From Photobacterium swingsii (lineage in GTDB: Bacteria > Pseudomonadota > Gammaproteobacteria > Enterobacterales > Vibrionaceae), in the NCBI RefSeq assembly GCF_024346715.1, contig NZ_AP024853.1, forward strand, positions 1,674,001 through 1,738,000: DNA of 64,000 nucleotides. Direction: 5' to 3'. Shown piece by piece: positions 42,545 to 51,289 of the stretch. The translations under genes were made by a program, and so were the position numbers. Numbering within the stretch: the first letter of the stretch is position 1; each line of letters starts with the position of its first letter. Under the pieces are notes generated by a model. It saw nothing but the letters and a program-made list of their open reading frames with translations. It had not been told where the DNA came from and ran no database searches.

Positions 42545-44128
42545 TTAGCGTGCATTTTCAGCCATAGCTGCAACAGGTGTTGCGGTTTCACACTCTTTAC
42601 TTTTCTTAGGTTGTTTTTGCGTTTCAGCGTGCATTTTCACAACAGCGATAGGGCCTGTAATGAAGGTAACGGCAACCAAGAACGAAACGGGTACGGCTGT
42701 AATGACGATGAATGATTGAAGTGCATTCAAACCACCATCACCAGCAATCAGTAGTACGCCAGCAACAACACCCATCATAATAGCCCAGAACAGACGCTGA
42801 ACTTTAGACGGCTCTTTATCACCAGATACTGCCATTGCGATAGAGTACGCCATGGAGTCACCTGTTGTTGCTACAAATGTTGTCGTCAACATAAGGAACG
42901 CAGGAATCAGCAATGTACTAAATGGTAGCTGAGCTAATGATGCAAGCAGTACTGCTGGTAAGCCACCTTCGCTAAGAGGGCCTGAAATGCTACCAGGATT
43001 GGCTAATTCAAGGCCAATACCTGTACCACCTAGTACCGAGAACCAGAAGTTAGTCGCGATAGGTGCGGCAACAGCAACGGTTAAGATAAGTTCACGAATA
43101 CTACGACCTTTAGAGATACGTGCAATAAAGATTGCCATCATAGGTGCGAAGCCAATGAACCAACCCCAGAAGAACCATGTCCACCATGAGTTCCAGCTTG
43201 GGTCAGATGAACTCAGGCTCATCTCTGGTAGGTTTTGGATGTAATGACCAAATGCTAGGCCAAACTGCTCAAAGATGAAGCCCGTAGGGCCTAATACCAA
43301 AATAGCGACCAGTAGCGTACATGCGCCAATCACATTCATGCGGCTTAGCCATTGTAAGCCTTTGTCCATACCTGTGAAGGCTGAAACAGAGTAAATCGCC
43401 ACAACACCAGATAGGATCAACACTTGCGTGAACAAAGAGTTTTCCATGCCTGTTAATACAGTCAGGCTGTAACCTAACTGGGTTGCAAGGAAACCAATTG
43501 GGCCAATAGTACCTGCAGCAACAGCAATGATAGAACAAGAGTCAATCACTGAACCAAACCAATGGTTTTCAAGTTTGTTGCCAAGAATAGGGTATAGCAG
43601 AGCACGAGGTCGTAGTTTAACGCCACATTGGTAGTGGGCATACATCAATACAATAGTGCTTAGTGTGCCAAGTACGGCCCATGCAAGGAAACCCCAGTGC
43701 ATGAAACTTTGGCTTAAGGCTGGGGTAACGGCGGCTGCAGTGCTGCCCTCTACGCCAGGAAAACTTGGTGAAGGAGTAATGAAGTGGAAGATCGGCTCAG
43801 CCGCAGACCAGAATACACCACCGCCCGCAAGCAGGGTACACATGATCATTGCTACCCAACGAAATGTACCAATCGTTGGCTTGGACTCACCACCCATTTT
43901 CACTTTACCGTAGCGGCTTGCTGCAATGATAAGCGCTAAAGCAAAGTTCATGATCATCAAACACTGCCACCAGTAACCGAAAGTCGCCGATGCTGAAGTA
44001 AACATTGACTTAATCGCTGCAGTGAAAGTAGACAGATCAAAAAGGGCTGCAAGTATGAATAAGAGGATAAATCCAATTGTTAGTGTTGGAACAAGTTTGT
44101 CGCTAGTTTTCTGACTAATCGTAGACAT
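42545..44128 (-). CDS. BCCT-family (betaine/carnitine/choline) transporter
   Basis: 527 residues, 12 predicted helices. The family hallmark Trp-rich segment is present (SWWTWFFWGWFIGFAPMMAI), followed by ARISKGRSIRELIL. An aromatic substrate-box region occurs earlier (YWWQCLMIM, VFWSAAEPIFHF). It imports quaternary ammonium or related compounds, using Na+ or H+. Choline uptake for the cut operon 30 kb away is possible but not shown; osmoprotectant uptake is the commoner role. Confidence 0.93.
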   Translation of the reverse strand: MSTISQKTSDKLVPTLTIGFILLFILAALFDLSTFTAAIKSMFTSASATFGYWWQCLMIMNFALALIIAASRYGKVKMGGESKPTIGTFRWVAMIMCTLLAGGGVFWSAAEPIFHFITPSPSFPGVEGSTAAAVTPALSQSFMHWGFLAWAVLGTLSTIVLMYAHYQCGVKLRPRALLYPILGNKLENHWFGSVIDSCSIIAVAAGTIGPIGFLATQLGYSLTVLTGMENSLFTQVLILSGVVAIYSVSAFTGMDKGLQWLSRMNVIGACTLLVAILVLGPTGFIFEQFGLAFGHYIQNLPEMSLSSSDPSWNSWWTWFFWGWFIGFAPMMAIFIARISKGRSIRELILTVAVAAPIATNFWFSVLGGTGIGLELANPGSISGPLSEGGLPAVLLASLAQLPFSTLLIPAFLMLTTTFVATTGDSMAYSIAMAVSGDKEPSKVQRLFWAIMMGVVAGVLLIAGDGGLNALQSFIVITAVPVSFLVAVTFITGPIAVVKMHAETQKQPKKSKECETATPVAAMAENAR

Positions 44129-44707
44129 AAATATCTCACAGTATGCGTGAGGGGAGGCACTCTACCAGCTTGAATCATGAAAAACCAGTCTAAAATGTTT
44201 CGTGTTCGAAATAATTCGCGATGAATTAGTGTGATGCTAGTCACTATTAAGAATTAATATTTCGCAGTCATATTAAAGGTTTAACAAGTAATCTATTGCG
44301 CTGGAATGAGGATTTTATCTATGTTTTTCTGAGGGTTAATTATTTATGACAGCGTTGATGATTTTCATTGAGCAGTAGATGAGTGTAAAAAACGTTATGC
44401 AATCGCATGTATTGTTGTTTTTACCTCTAATGAGTTATACACAACACATTTTAGGCTTTGCTACTGCGCACTAGATAATCGTGCATTTGTGTGAATAAAA
44501 CGTCCCTGATTATGAGGTTGTGCCGACTCCTCTTGGTCGGTGTGAGTACACCGAAAACATCTTTATGGGGCGGTTTGGGGTAGGAGTAACGCAATAAGAT
44601 ATGTCAGCTATATTATCCCCTCTATATATAGAGGGGATAACACATATGTTAGGAAGTCATGCTTAGCGCGAAAGGTTGGGGCTGAACAAATATAGCCCTG
44701 GTAGGGT
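44129..44707. other. Gene-free region with hairpins and a perfect palindrome
   Basis: About 580 bp. It holds the BCCT promoter at the left. At about 44523-44554 are two adjacent small hairpins (CCGAC/GTCGG, GGTGT/ACACC). A 28-bp perfect palindrome is at 44613-44640. No gene is visible. A small RNA in this stretch is conceivable but not demonstrated. Confidence 0.4.
44613..44640. repeat. Perfect 28-bp palindrome
   Basis: TTATCCCCTCTATA and its exact reverse complement lie back to back, with an alternating TATATATA centre. It is 67 bp after the DUF2164 stop, so it may act as that gene's terminator stem, as an operator, or as a cruciform-forming site. Confidence 0.9.
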
Positions 44708-44953
44708 TTAAGAGGTGGGTTGCTCAATCTCGTAAATAGCTTCTCGAATATCGTCGATGCGACGATCAATCACAGTCTGTGCGTCGTATAGGCCTTGATT
44801 GTAGAAATGTGCCCCCATCTCCTTTGCTATGAAATCAAGTAAGAACTCACCGTCAAATTGTTCAAGCTCCTGATCGAGTTCTTGATTGAAATAGTGTTGT
44901 AGCTTGGCAACAAGTACATCTTTTTGATCGCGTGTAAGGGTTATGGTGCTCAT
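44708..44953 (-). CDS. DUF2164-like small protein
   Basis: 81 residues: LTRDQKDVLVAKLQHYFNQE, then FDGEFLLDFIAKEMGAHFYN, QGLYDAQTVIDRRIDDIREA. This pattern fits the DUF2164 family of small helical acidic proteins. GGAGAA precedes the minus-strand ATG at 44953. Function unknown; no membrane segment. Confidence 0.8.
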   Translation of the reverse strand: MSTITLTRDQKDVLVAKLQHYFNQELDQELEQFDGEFLLDFIAKEMGAHFYNQGLYDAQTVIDRRIDDIREAIYEIEQPTS

Positions 44954-45081
44954 GGTTTTTGTATTCTCCGCTAGCCTTGCTGGGCATTATTTAATTGTGA
45001 CGATTAACCGTGAAAGCCTTATTTGTAAAATATCAGGTGCAGGTTCATTATCAATGATGTTTAACCATTTTTAGTGAGGTA

Positions 45082-46011
45082 ATGACCTTGGCTGGGTTAA
45101 GTTTATTAACGTTGTTGGATGATATCGCGAGCGTGCTGGATGATGTCGCAGCAATGACCAAAATTGCTGCACGTAAAACCGCGGGCGTACTAGGGGATGA
45201 TTTGGCCCTGAATGCCCAACAGGTTTCGGGTGTGCGGGCTGAAAGAGAAATCCCCGTGGTATGGGCTGTTGCCAAAGGGTCTTTTCGCAATAAGTTGATA
45301 CTTGTGCCAGCGGCACTGCTTATTAGCGCTATTGCGCCGTGGTTAATTACGCCTATGTTAGTGGCTGGTGGTTTGTACTTATGTTTTGAAGGTGCAGAAA
45401 AAATAGCAGAGAAATGGCTGCATTCTTCTTCAAGTTCAGATGAAGCAAACCATGATCAAGACACCCTTGCCGAAGAGTTAGAAACTAACCTTGATCCTGT
45501 TGAATTTGAGCGTAAGAAAATAGCAGGGGCAATCAGAACGGATTTTATTCTCTCAGCTGAAATTATTGTCATAGCGTTAGGGACAGTGCAAGAACAAGTG
45601 TTTTTAACTCAGTTAGCGGTAGTAAGTTTGATTGCCGTTGTCATGACAATAGGTGTTTATGGCCTTGTTGCAGGTATTGTTAAACTCGATGATGCTGGTT
45701 TTTATCTGGTTGCCAATAGTGAAGCGGGCTCTTTTAAGAATAAGTTTGGTCAGGGATTGGTACAGGCGGCTCCTTATTTAATGAAGGCGCTCGGGGTTAT
45801 CGGCACTATCGCGATGTTTCTTGTTGGTGGTGGCATTATCATGCACAGTATTCCGCAATCGCATGATTGGCTTCATATTCTGATGGACGTTTTACCTGAT
45901 GTGAACGTAATCAGCATGTTAGTACCTTCAGTTGTGAATGGGGGTGTGGGGTTATTGGCTGGTATGCTGGTGTTATTGATTGTCGACTATTCTAAGAAGC
46001 TAAGAAGCTAA
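45082..46011 (+). CDS. DUF808 (YedI-like) inner-membrane protein
   Basis: 309 residues beginning LAGLSLLTLLDDIASVLDDV, the conserved N-terminus of DUF808/YedI. Helical membrane segments lie at about 75-105, 155-205 and 225-300. A hydrophilic Ser/Glu/Asp loop is at about 118-140. ATG 45082 follows GTGAGGT. The last codons (SKKLRS) and the stop come from the first units of an 8-bp tandem repeat. The reading enters the array at a fixed phase and stops by the third unit, so array length should not change the protein. Confidence 0.9.
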   Translation: MTLAGLSLLTLLDDIASVLDDVAAMTKIAARKTAGVLGDDLALNAQQVSGVRAEREIPVVWAVAKGSFRNKLILVPAALLISAIAPWLITPMLVAGGLYLCFEGAEKIAEKWLHSSSSSDEANHDQDTLAEELETNLDPVEFERKKIAGAIRTDFILSAEIIVIALGTVQEQVFLTQLAVVSLIAVVMTIGVYGLVAGIVKLDDAGFYLVANSEAGSFKNKFGQGLVQAAPYLMKALGVIGTIAMFLVGGGIIMHSIPQSHDWLHILMDVLPDVNVISMLVPSVVNGGVGLLAGMLVLLIVDYSKKLRS

Positions 46012-46103
46012 GAAGCTAAGAAGCTAAGAAGCTAAGAAGCTAAGAAGCTAAGAAGCTAAGAAGCTAAGAAGCTAAGAAGCTAAGAAGCTAAGAAGCTAAG
46101 AAG
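45993..46103. repeat. Octanucleotide tandem repeat, about 14 copies of TAAGAAGC
   Basis: Thirteen exact copies of TAAGAAGC (45993-46096) followed by a seven-base partial copy. The array begins inside the DUF808 coding end, includes its stop codon and fills most of the 3' untranslated region up to the terminator. Uniform copies indicate recent slipped-strand expansion, making it a likely variable-number locus. Confidence 0.97.
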
Positions 46104-46116
46104 TATGTAGAAAGCA

Positions 46117-46157
46117 AAAAGCCGATGCAGTAGAGACTGCATCGGCTTTTCTTTATT
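46117..46157. terminator. Strong bidirectional terminator between DUF808 and yebC-like genes
   Basis: Perfect 15-bp stem AAAAGCCGATGCAGT / ACTGCATCGGCTTTT, loop AGAG, with T-rich or A-rich flanks on both sides. Confidence 0.95.
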
Positions 46158-46178
46158 TATTTAGAGATAGAGTCTGAA

Positions 46179-46901
46179 TTAATCAGGCATCTCTGCGTTG
46201 TGGTAAACGTTCTGAACGTCATCACAGTCGTTTAGTGCATCAAGGAATTTCTCGAATGCAGGAATATCATCACCAGAAATTTCAGTCATTGTTTGTGGAA
46301 CGAATGAAATTTCTTCAACGTCTAGGTTAACGTCAGGCATTGTTGCTGCTAGTGCATTCTTCACTTTGAAGAATTCAGTGTGCGGTGCGTAAACAGTGAT
46401 CACGCCATCTTCACACTCGATGTCAGTAACATCTGCATCTTCCATCATTAGGTTTTCTAGTACAGCTTCTTCGTCGTCACCTGCAAATTGGAAAACAGCT
46501 TGATGTTCAAACATGTGACCAACTGTACCTGGGCCACCGATCTTAGCGTGGTTCTTAACAAACGCTTGGCGAACATCCATAAATGTACGGTTGTTGTTAT
46601 CTGTTAAACAGTCAACGATAACCATGCAGTTGCCTGGTCCGAAACCTTCGTAGCGCGCAGTTGCAAAATCTTCACCGCCACCACCTTTAGCTTTATCGAT
46701 CGCTTTCTCGATAACGTGAGATGGTACTTGGTCTTTTTTAGCTTTTTCAATTAAACGGCGTAGTGCAAGGTTAGTATCTGGATCAGGGCTACCGTTCTTA
46801 GCACAGACGTAGATCTCTTTACCGTACTTAGAGTAAACCTTGATCTTAGCGCCTTGCGTTTTTGCCATTGACAATTTGCGTACTTCGAATTTTCTTCCCA
46901 T
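46179..46901 (-). CDS. YebC/PmpR-family protein, YeeN-like
   Basis: 240 residues. It begins MGRKFEVRKLSMAKTQGAKI, and conserved family stretches include KAIDKAKGGGGEDFATARYEG, split by FGPGNCMVIVD, then HMFEHQAVFQF. The length and the MGRK start match YeeN of E. coli more than YebC. The family includes DNA-binding regulators and proteins that relieve ribosome stalling at proline runs; which applies here is unknown. The minus-strand ATG is at 46901. Confidence 0.92.
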   Translation of the reverse strand: MGRKFEVRKLSMAKTQGAKIKVYSKYGKEIYVCAKNGSPDPDTNLALRRLIEKAKKDQVPSHVIEKAIDKAKGGGGEDFATARYEGFGPGNCMVIVDCLTDNNNRTFMDVRQAFVKNHAKIGGPGTVGHMFEHQAVFQFAGDDEEAVLENLMMEDADVTDIECEDGVITVYAPHTEFFKVKNALAATMPDVNLDVEEISFVPQTMTEISGDDIPAFEKFLDALNDCDDVQNVYHNAEMPD

Positions 46902-47206
46902 GGGGAAACTCTCTATCTGTGTTTATTACATAGTTAGCGTAATTTTATCAGCTAGTGGGTGATAAAGGCTAGTCAGAACTATTAACTAACTGCGATTAGC
47001 ATGACAAATAACAAATTTTGTTACATTGCGAGCAAAGTAATAAAATGAAAGCCTTACTAGACTGAAATTTAAACACTTATTTATTAGTATTTAGTAAAAT
47101 AGATGAAAAGTAGCTAAAAATGATGTTTGGCGCACATTTTATAGCCATTCAATCATTTTAGGGGTTTACAGCTTTACATTATGAACGTATTATTCGCCGC
47201 ACTTAC
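46902..47206. promoter_or_regulatory. Intergenic region with the tRNA promoter
   Basis: A good sigma-70 promoter precedes the tRNA genes: -35 TTTACA (47165-47170), 17-bp spacer, -10 TATTAT (47188-47193), then a GC-rich discriminator (CGCCGC) typical of growth-rate-controlled stable-RNA genes. The rest of the region is A+T rich without a gene. Confidence 0.65.
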
Positions 47207-47297
47207 GGAGAGATGGCTGAGTGGTTGAAAGCACCGGTCTTGAAAACCGGCATACGTTTGTAGCGTATCTAGGGTTCAAATCCCTATCTCTCCGCCA
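47207..47297 (+). tRNA. tRNA-Ser (anticodon UGA)
   Basis: 91 nt including encoded CCA. Acceptor stem GGAGAGA pairs with TCTCTCC. The anticodon arm CCGGT-CTTGAAA-ACCGG gives anticodon TGA. A long variable arm of the class II type (CATACGTTTGTAGCGTAT) confirms serine. Confidence 0.97.
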
Positions 47298-47341
47298 CAT
47301 TCTAAAAGTTTGATTTATAGCATCGAGCTTTACAAAGAATT

Positions 47342-47418
47342 GGAGCGGTAGTTCAGTTGGTTAGAATACCGGCCTGTCACGCCGGGGGTCGCGGGTTCGA
47401 GTCCCGTCCGCTCCGCCA
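47342..47418 (+). tRNA. tRNA-Asp (anticodon GUC)
   Basis: 77 nt including encoded CCA. Acceptor stem GGAGCGG pairs with CCGCTCC. Anticodon loop CCTGTCAC gives GTC. The T-arm GCGGGTTCGAGTCCCGT is canonical. It lies 44 bp after tRNA-Ser and is probably cotranscribed. Confidence 0.97.
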
Positions 47419-47426
47419 ACACAACG

Positions 47427-47456
47427 AAGCCTCGTCAGAAATGACGGGGCTTTTTT
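47427..47456 (+). terminator. Terminator of the tRNA operon
   Basis: 11-bp stem AAGCCTCGTCA / TGACGGGGCTT with one G-T pair, loop GAAA, then TTTT. Confidence 0.93.
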
Positions 47457-47930
47457 GTGTCTGAAATTTTAATTGCTTTCTCTTGTTTCTTGTTTGCCCT
47501 TCATCACTTTTTCATTCGTAATTATTATTAAGTTGAAAATTTAATCCTTTCTTTTCCGAATCGTGATTATTCATACGAGTTATTGTATGAAATACACATT
47601 GGATTTATGTGGTTATTATTTTTATTTAGTCGAAACCTTAAAATAAAATAATCCATTTAGGATGATGGTGGTTTTTAATTAATCTATAGAATATAAAGTT
47701 AAGCTGATAACCCGGCTTGTATGACTAGTGTACAGTATTCATAAAATCTACTAAATCAGCAACAATTTATATAAGTCTTGATTCATATTTAATGCTGCAT
47801 TGGCTACTGTTATTTTATTTGTGTAATAAAAGATTCCATTAATCACCCTTATTTAAATGATAATAAGAATTGATCTCATTTGTAATGTGGTGATAGTTTA
47901 GCAACTCAATTATCACTAAATTAAGCTCTT
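47457..47930. promoter_or_regulatory. A+T-rich upstream region of the SbmA-like gene
   Basis: About 470 bp with no gene and visibly higher A+T than the neighbours. A Fur-box-like sequence sits at 47859-47877, 53 bp before the SbmA-like start. An in-frame TAA lies directly before that start, so the gene has no hidden upstream coding part. Confidence 0.5.
47859..47877 (+). promoter_or_regulatory. Putative Fur box upstream of the SbmA-like/TonB receptor genes
   Basis: GATAATAAGAATTGATCTC matches 13 of 19 positions of the Fur consensus GATAATGATAATCATTATC, counted by eye. Its position before an iron-type TonB receptor operon supports it. Confidence 0.45.
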
Positions 47931-48926
47931 ATGTTTCGTTGTTTTTATTTAAACCCAAAATGGAAGTATTGGTCTATTTATGGAACCGTTGCAGTAATCC
48001 TTGTCAATTGGTTTAGAGTCGGGGTCGACGTTGAGCTTAATTATTGGAATGGTGAGTTTTATGATCTTATTCAATCAGCTTTAGTTGCACCAAATAAAGT
48101 AACCATAAATGATTTTACACACACAATAATTGATTTTTTTAAGCTCACAACTATTCATGTAGTAATGTCTGTGACTGTTGATTATTTTGTTAGGCATTGG
48201 ATTTTTCGATGGCGCTGTGCGTTGAATGAACATTATATGCAGTATTGGCATCATATTCGACATATAGAGGGGGCAAGCCAAAGAATTCAAGAAGATACAA
48301 TGCGACTTGCGAAATTAATTGAAGATCTTGGAATCAGTATACTTCGAAACTTTATGACATTGGCTACTTTTACTCCATTGTTATGGGAGCTATCCAAGCA
48401 TGTCAAAGTTATTCCATTTTTTGGCGAAGTAAAACACTCTATGGTTCTCGTCGCTTTTATATCTTCTTTTGGTGGTATGGCATTTCTCATGTATATCGGG
48501 CGGAAATTACCTGGTTATGAATATAATAATCAAAAGGTTGAGGCTGCCTACAGGAAAGAATTAGTACTTGGTGAAGATAATGAAAGCTATGCCACCCCAA
48601 AAACAGTAAAAGAGTTATTTAACGCAGTTAGAGATAATTACTTTAGTATGTATCGAGCATATTTGATGTTTGATAGCTGTTCAAATGCTTATGGTAAATA
48701 CTCTGAGCTAACTGTGTATATTTTTATGAGCCCAACTATTTTACAAGCTGCAATTACTCTTGGGATTCTAAAACAAATAACCTCATCGTACTCCAAAGTT
48801 GAAGGTTCACTGCGCTTTCTTATTCGTAGATGGTCAAGCTGTGTAGAGCTTATGTCCATTTATAAACGTCTTAAGGCATTTGAGGCTCAACTTAAAGTTG
48901 AGCCTCTTATAAAAACATACCAATAA
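47931..48926 (+). CDS. Short SbmA/BacA-like transporter
   Basis: 331 residues, clearly homologous to SbmA/BacA (E. coli SbmA is 406): WSIYGTVAVILVNWFRVGVD, FYDLIQSALVAPNKVTI, FRWRCALNEHYMQYWHHIRH, IEGASQRIQEDTMR, KVEAAYRKELVLGEDNESYA. It begins at about SbmA residue 75-80, so the first membrane segments are absent, and an in-frame stop directly upstream shows this is not a start-site error. SbmA moves peptides across the inner membrane using the proton gradient. Here it is followed 18 bp later by a TonB-dependent receptor, so the two probably import (or export) one substrate, such as a peptidic siderophore. Confidence 0.88.
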   Translation: MFRCFYLNPKWKYWSIYGTVAVILVNWFRVGVDVELNYWNGEFYDLIQSALVAPNKVTINDFTHTIIDFFKLTTIHVVMSVTVDYFVRHWIFRWRCALNEHYMQYWHHIRHIEGASQRIQEDTMRLAKLIEDLGISILRNFMTLATFTPLLWELSKHVKVIPFFGEVKHSMVLVAFISSFGGMAFLMYIGRKLPGYEYNNQKVEAAYRKELVLGEDNESYATPKTVKELFNAVRDNYFSMYRAYLMFDSCSNAYGKYSELTVYIFMSPTILQAAITLGILKQITSSYSKVEGSLRFLIRRWSSCVELMSIYKRLKAFEAQLKVEPLIKTYQ

Positions 48927-48943
48927 AAATCAAAGGGAAAAAT

Positions 48944-51064
48944 ATGAAGCTATCTTTAATTGCTCTTGCCATATCAAGCGCAATAGTTTCTAGTGCCAGT
49001 TTTGCAGATGATGTAACTAGCGTAGAAACTATTGTTGTCACTGCAAAGAGACCTAACTATAAAGTCGACGATACGAATACGGCAACCTTAATGGATGTTT
49101 CCAACTTAGAGACACCAAGACAGGTCAATATCATAGATAAAAAATTACTTGATGACCTTCAAGCAACATCGTTAGAAAAGGCGCTTGCGAACGATGCTTC
49201 GACCATAAAGACGCATGAAAGTGATGGCCATGAGAACTTTTATATCCGAGGTTTCCAGTTAACAACAAATGAAGGCTATTTAAGGAATGGTGAACGTAAA
49301 TACTCCTTAATTCAAGAACCAGTTGAGATGTACGAGACCATCGAGATCTTAAAGGGCCCTCAAGGGGGGCTGTATGGTGCGAATGGTCATGGTGGTGTTA
49401 TTAATATGATCACTAAAACGCCACAAGCTATCGCTCAGACAAGTTTATCACAAGATATTGGGAGCAATAATTTCTATCGTACCGTTGTTGATACAACAGG
49501 CTCAGCTTCTGATAATCTTCGCTATCGCGTTATTGCGTCTAAACAAGCAAAAGACAACTGGCGTCATTATAAGGATGGCGTTCACCCTAAAACAGAGCGT
49601 TCACTGATCGCGCTAATGCTTGATTACGACATCTCACCAGAGACGATGTTATCGCTAACATTTGATCATAAGTCTCAAGAAGGGCATCAAGATAGTGGTG
49701 CCTATTTTGATGATAACGGGAATATTGTTGGTGATCGTGATTTAATTTTAGATATGCCATGGGCAACAAATCAAAAGAAAGAAGATAGCTATGGCATAAA
49801 AATCAGCCATCAATTCAACTATAACTGGAACCTTACGGGCAGTTATCATTATTTAGACATGGCAAATTCAGCTCGCACTTCTAGCATAAGACTCAATGAT
49901 GATAGTGCGCAGACTGGAAATTATAAATTTAGTACAGGCCAACGCGATAATAGCTACGATGTTCATACAGCGATGCTAAATCTGACAGGTGATCTGGATG
50001 CTCTGGGATTTAGGCATCAATTGCTCATTGGGGCTAATTTAGTGGATCACGAATATCATCGCTCCAGTCGTTGGGGCGGTAAAAAGTCTGACGCAAGCAT
50101 CGATCCGGCGAAGCCTTCAGCAGGTTTTGACCCATCAAATATGGGAAAACCGAGTGCGAATGACTATCCACGTCAAACTTATGGTGTGTACCTGCAAGAT
50201 CTAATGACGTTCAACGATCATTGGCAATTCTTGGCTGGGATCAGATATGATTTGTTTAAACAAAATAGAACGACCAATGATAAGAAAGAAGGAACGGGTG
50301 AGGATAGGGTTTATAATAATCTAATACCTAACGCATCGTTGATGTTCCACCCTGATAGTCATTCAACGGTTTATCTGACTTACTCACAATCATTCGAACC
50401 GAAATCACCAATAGATAGCGATCGTGATGCTAATGACGGTATGGAAAGAACCCCTGAGTTGGGGAACCTTTATGAGCTTGGCTATAAACATGAATTGTTC
50501 AATCAAAGCTTAATGTTCAGTACCTCTGTTTTCCAAATTAAGAAGGAAAATATATCTGTAACGAGTGATTACAGTGATCCGAAAAAACCTAACGTTACCA
50601 GAATAACAACGCAAGGTGGGCAAAGAATTCATACAGGTGTTGATGCTTCTGTAACAGGGCGAATTACATCGAAATTAACGGCCAAAGCAGGCGCACAATA
50701 TATGCAAGCGCAATATAAAGGGCAGCCTAAGCATGATGGTAAAACGCCAGCAGATATCCCAGAATGGACAGCAAACCTTTGGGCTAACTATGAATTGACA
50801 GATAGTATCGACTTAAATAGCGGTCTGTATTATGTAGGCTCTCGTTTTGGTAATGATGATAATAATCAAGCTAAAAAACCTGCTTATACGCTGGTCGATG
50901 CTGGTGCGATTTATCGAATGCCACTTGAAAACGAAAAGCAACTTTCGTTTAGATTCAAAGTGAACAATCTACTTGATAAGGAATATGTGACTAGTGGAGA
51001 CTATACAGGAATGAGTATGGGGCAGGGACGGAACTATATGTTATCTGCACTGTATGAGTTTTAA
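48944..51064 (+). CDS. TonB-dependent outer-membrane receptor, siderophore type
   Basis: 706 residues. Signal peptide to about residue 21 (SSASFA-DDV). TonB box near ETIVVTAKRP. Plug domain about 50-160 (IEILKGPQGGLYGANGHGGV, INMITKTPQ). It is followed by a 22-strand-type barrel ending RNYMLSALYEF, with terminal Phe. Plug and length match ferric-siderophore receptors. AAAGGGAAAAAT lies before ATG 48944. It is cotranscribed with the SbmA-like gene and probably Fur-controlled. Ligand unknown. Confidence 0.95.
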   Translation: MKLSLIALAISSAIVSSASFADDVTSVETIVVTAKRPNYKVDDTNTATLMDVSNLETPRQVNIIDKKLLDDLQATSLEKALANDASTIKTHESDGHENFYIRGFQLTTNEGYLRNGERKYSLIQEPVEMYETIEILKGPQGGLYGANGHGGVINMITKTPQAIAQTSLSQDIGSNNFYRTVVDTTGSASDNLRYRVIASKQAKDNWRHYKDGVHPKTERSLIALMLDYDISPETMLSLTFDHKSQEGHQDSGAYFDDNGNIVGDRDLILDMPWATNQKKEDSYGIKISHQFNYNWNLTGSYHYLDMANSARTSSIRLNDDSAQTGNYKFSTGQRDNSYDVHTAMLNLTGDLDALGFRHQLLIGANLVDHEYHRSSRWGGKKSDASIDPAKPSAGFDPSNMGKPSANDYPRQTYGVYLQDLMTFNDHWQFLAGIRYDLFKQNRTTNDKKEGTGEDRVYNNLIPNASLMFHPDSHSTVYLTYSQSFEPKSPIDSDRDANDGMERTPELGNLYELGYKHELFNQSLMFSTSVFQIKKENISVTSDYSDPKKPNVTRITTQGGQRIHTGVDASVTGRITSKLTAKAGAQYMQAQYKGQPKHDGKTPADIPEWTANLWANYELTDSIDLNSGLYYVGSRFGNDDNNQAKKPAYTLVDAGAIYRMPLENEKQLSFRFKVNNLLDKEYVTSGDYTGMSMGQGRNYMLSALYEF

Positions 51065-51178
51065 TTTCTAGTTGTATTAATCTTCCGAGTATTTGAGCAC
51101 TAAATCATGCAGTTAGAGTAGCTGTTATTTAATAATAAATGGCAGATTTAGATATCAGTTCTAATCCTCATTTATACT

Positions 51179-51228
51179 AATCAGAATCTTCAAGATTATA
51201 ATGAATATCTTGTAGGTTCTGATTTTTT
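51179..51228 (+). terminator. Terminator after the TonB receptor gene
   Basis: Long stem: outer arms AATCAGAA (51179-51186) / TTCTGATT (51217-51224) and inner CAAGAT / ATCTTG, followed by TTTTTT. Confidence 0.85.
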
Positions 51229-51289
51229 GTAAACGCAAACCTCAAGGTCAACGCGTTAACACGGATCTATATAATCACTTCGGGAATAT

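Noticed and set aside
42545..44128. BCCT transporter as part of the choline microcompartment system
   Set aside because: It is 29 kb away, separately transcribed and without shared regulatory sequence; osmoprotectant uptake explains it equally well.
45993..46103. CRISPR array
   Set aside because: The repeats are contiguous 8-bp units without spacers and there are no cas genes; it is a simple tandem repeat.
47207..47418. tRNA-associated integration site (att)
   Set aside because: I searched by eye for a duplicated tRNA 3' end and an integrase gene downstream and found neither.
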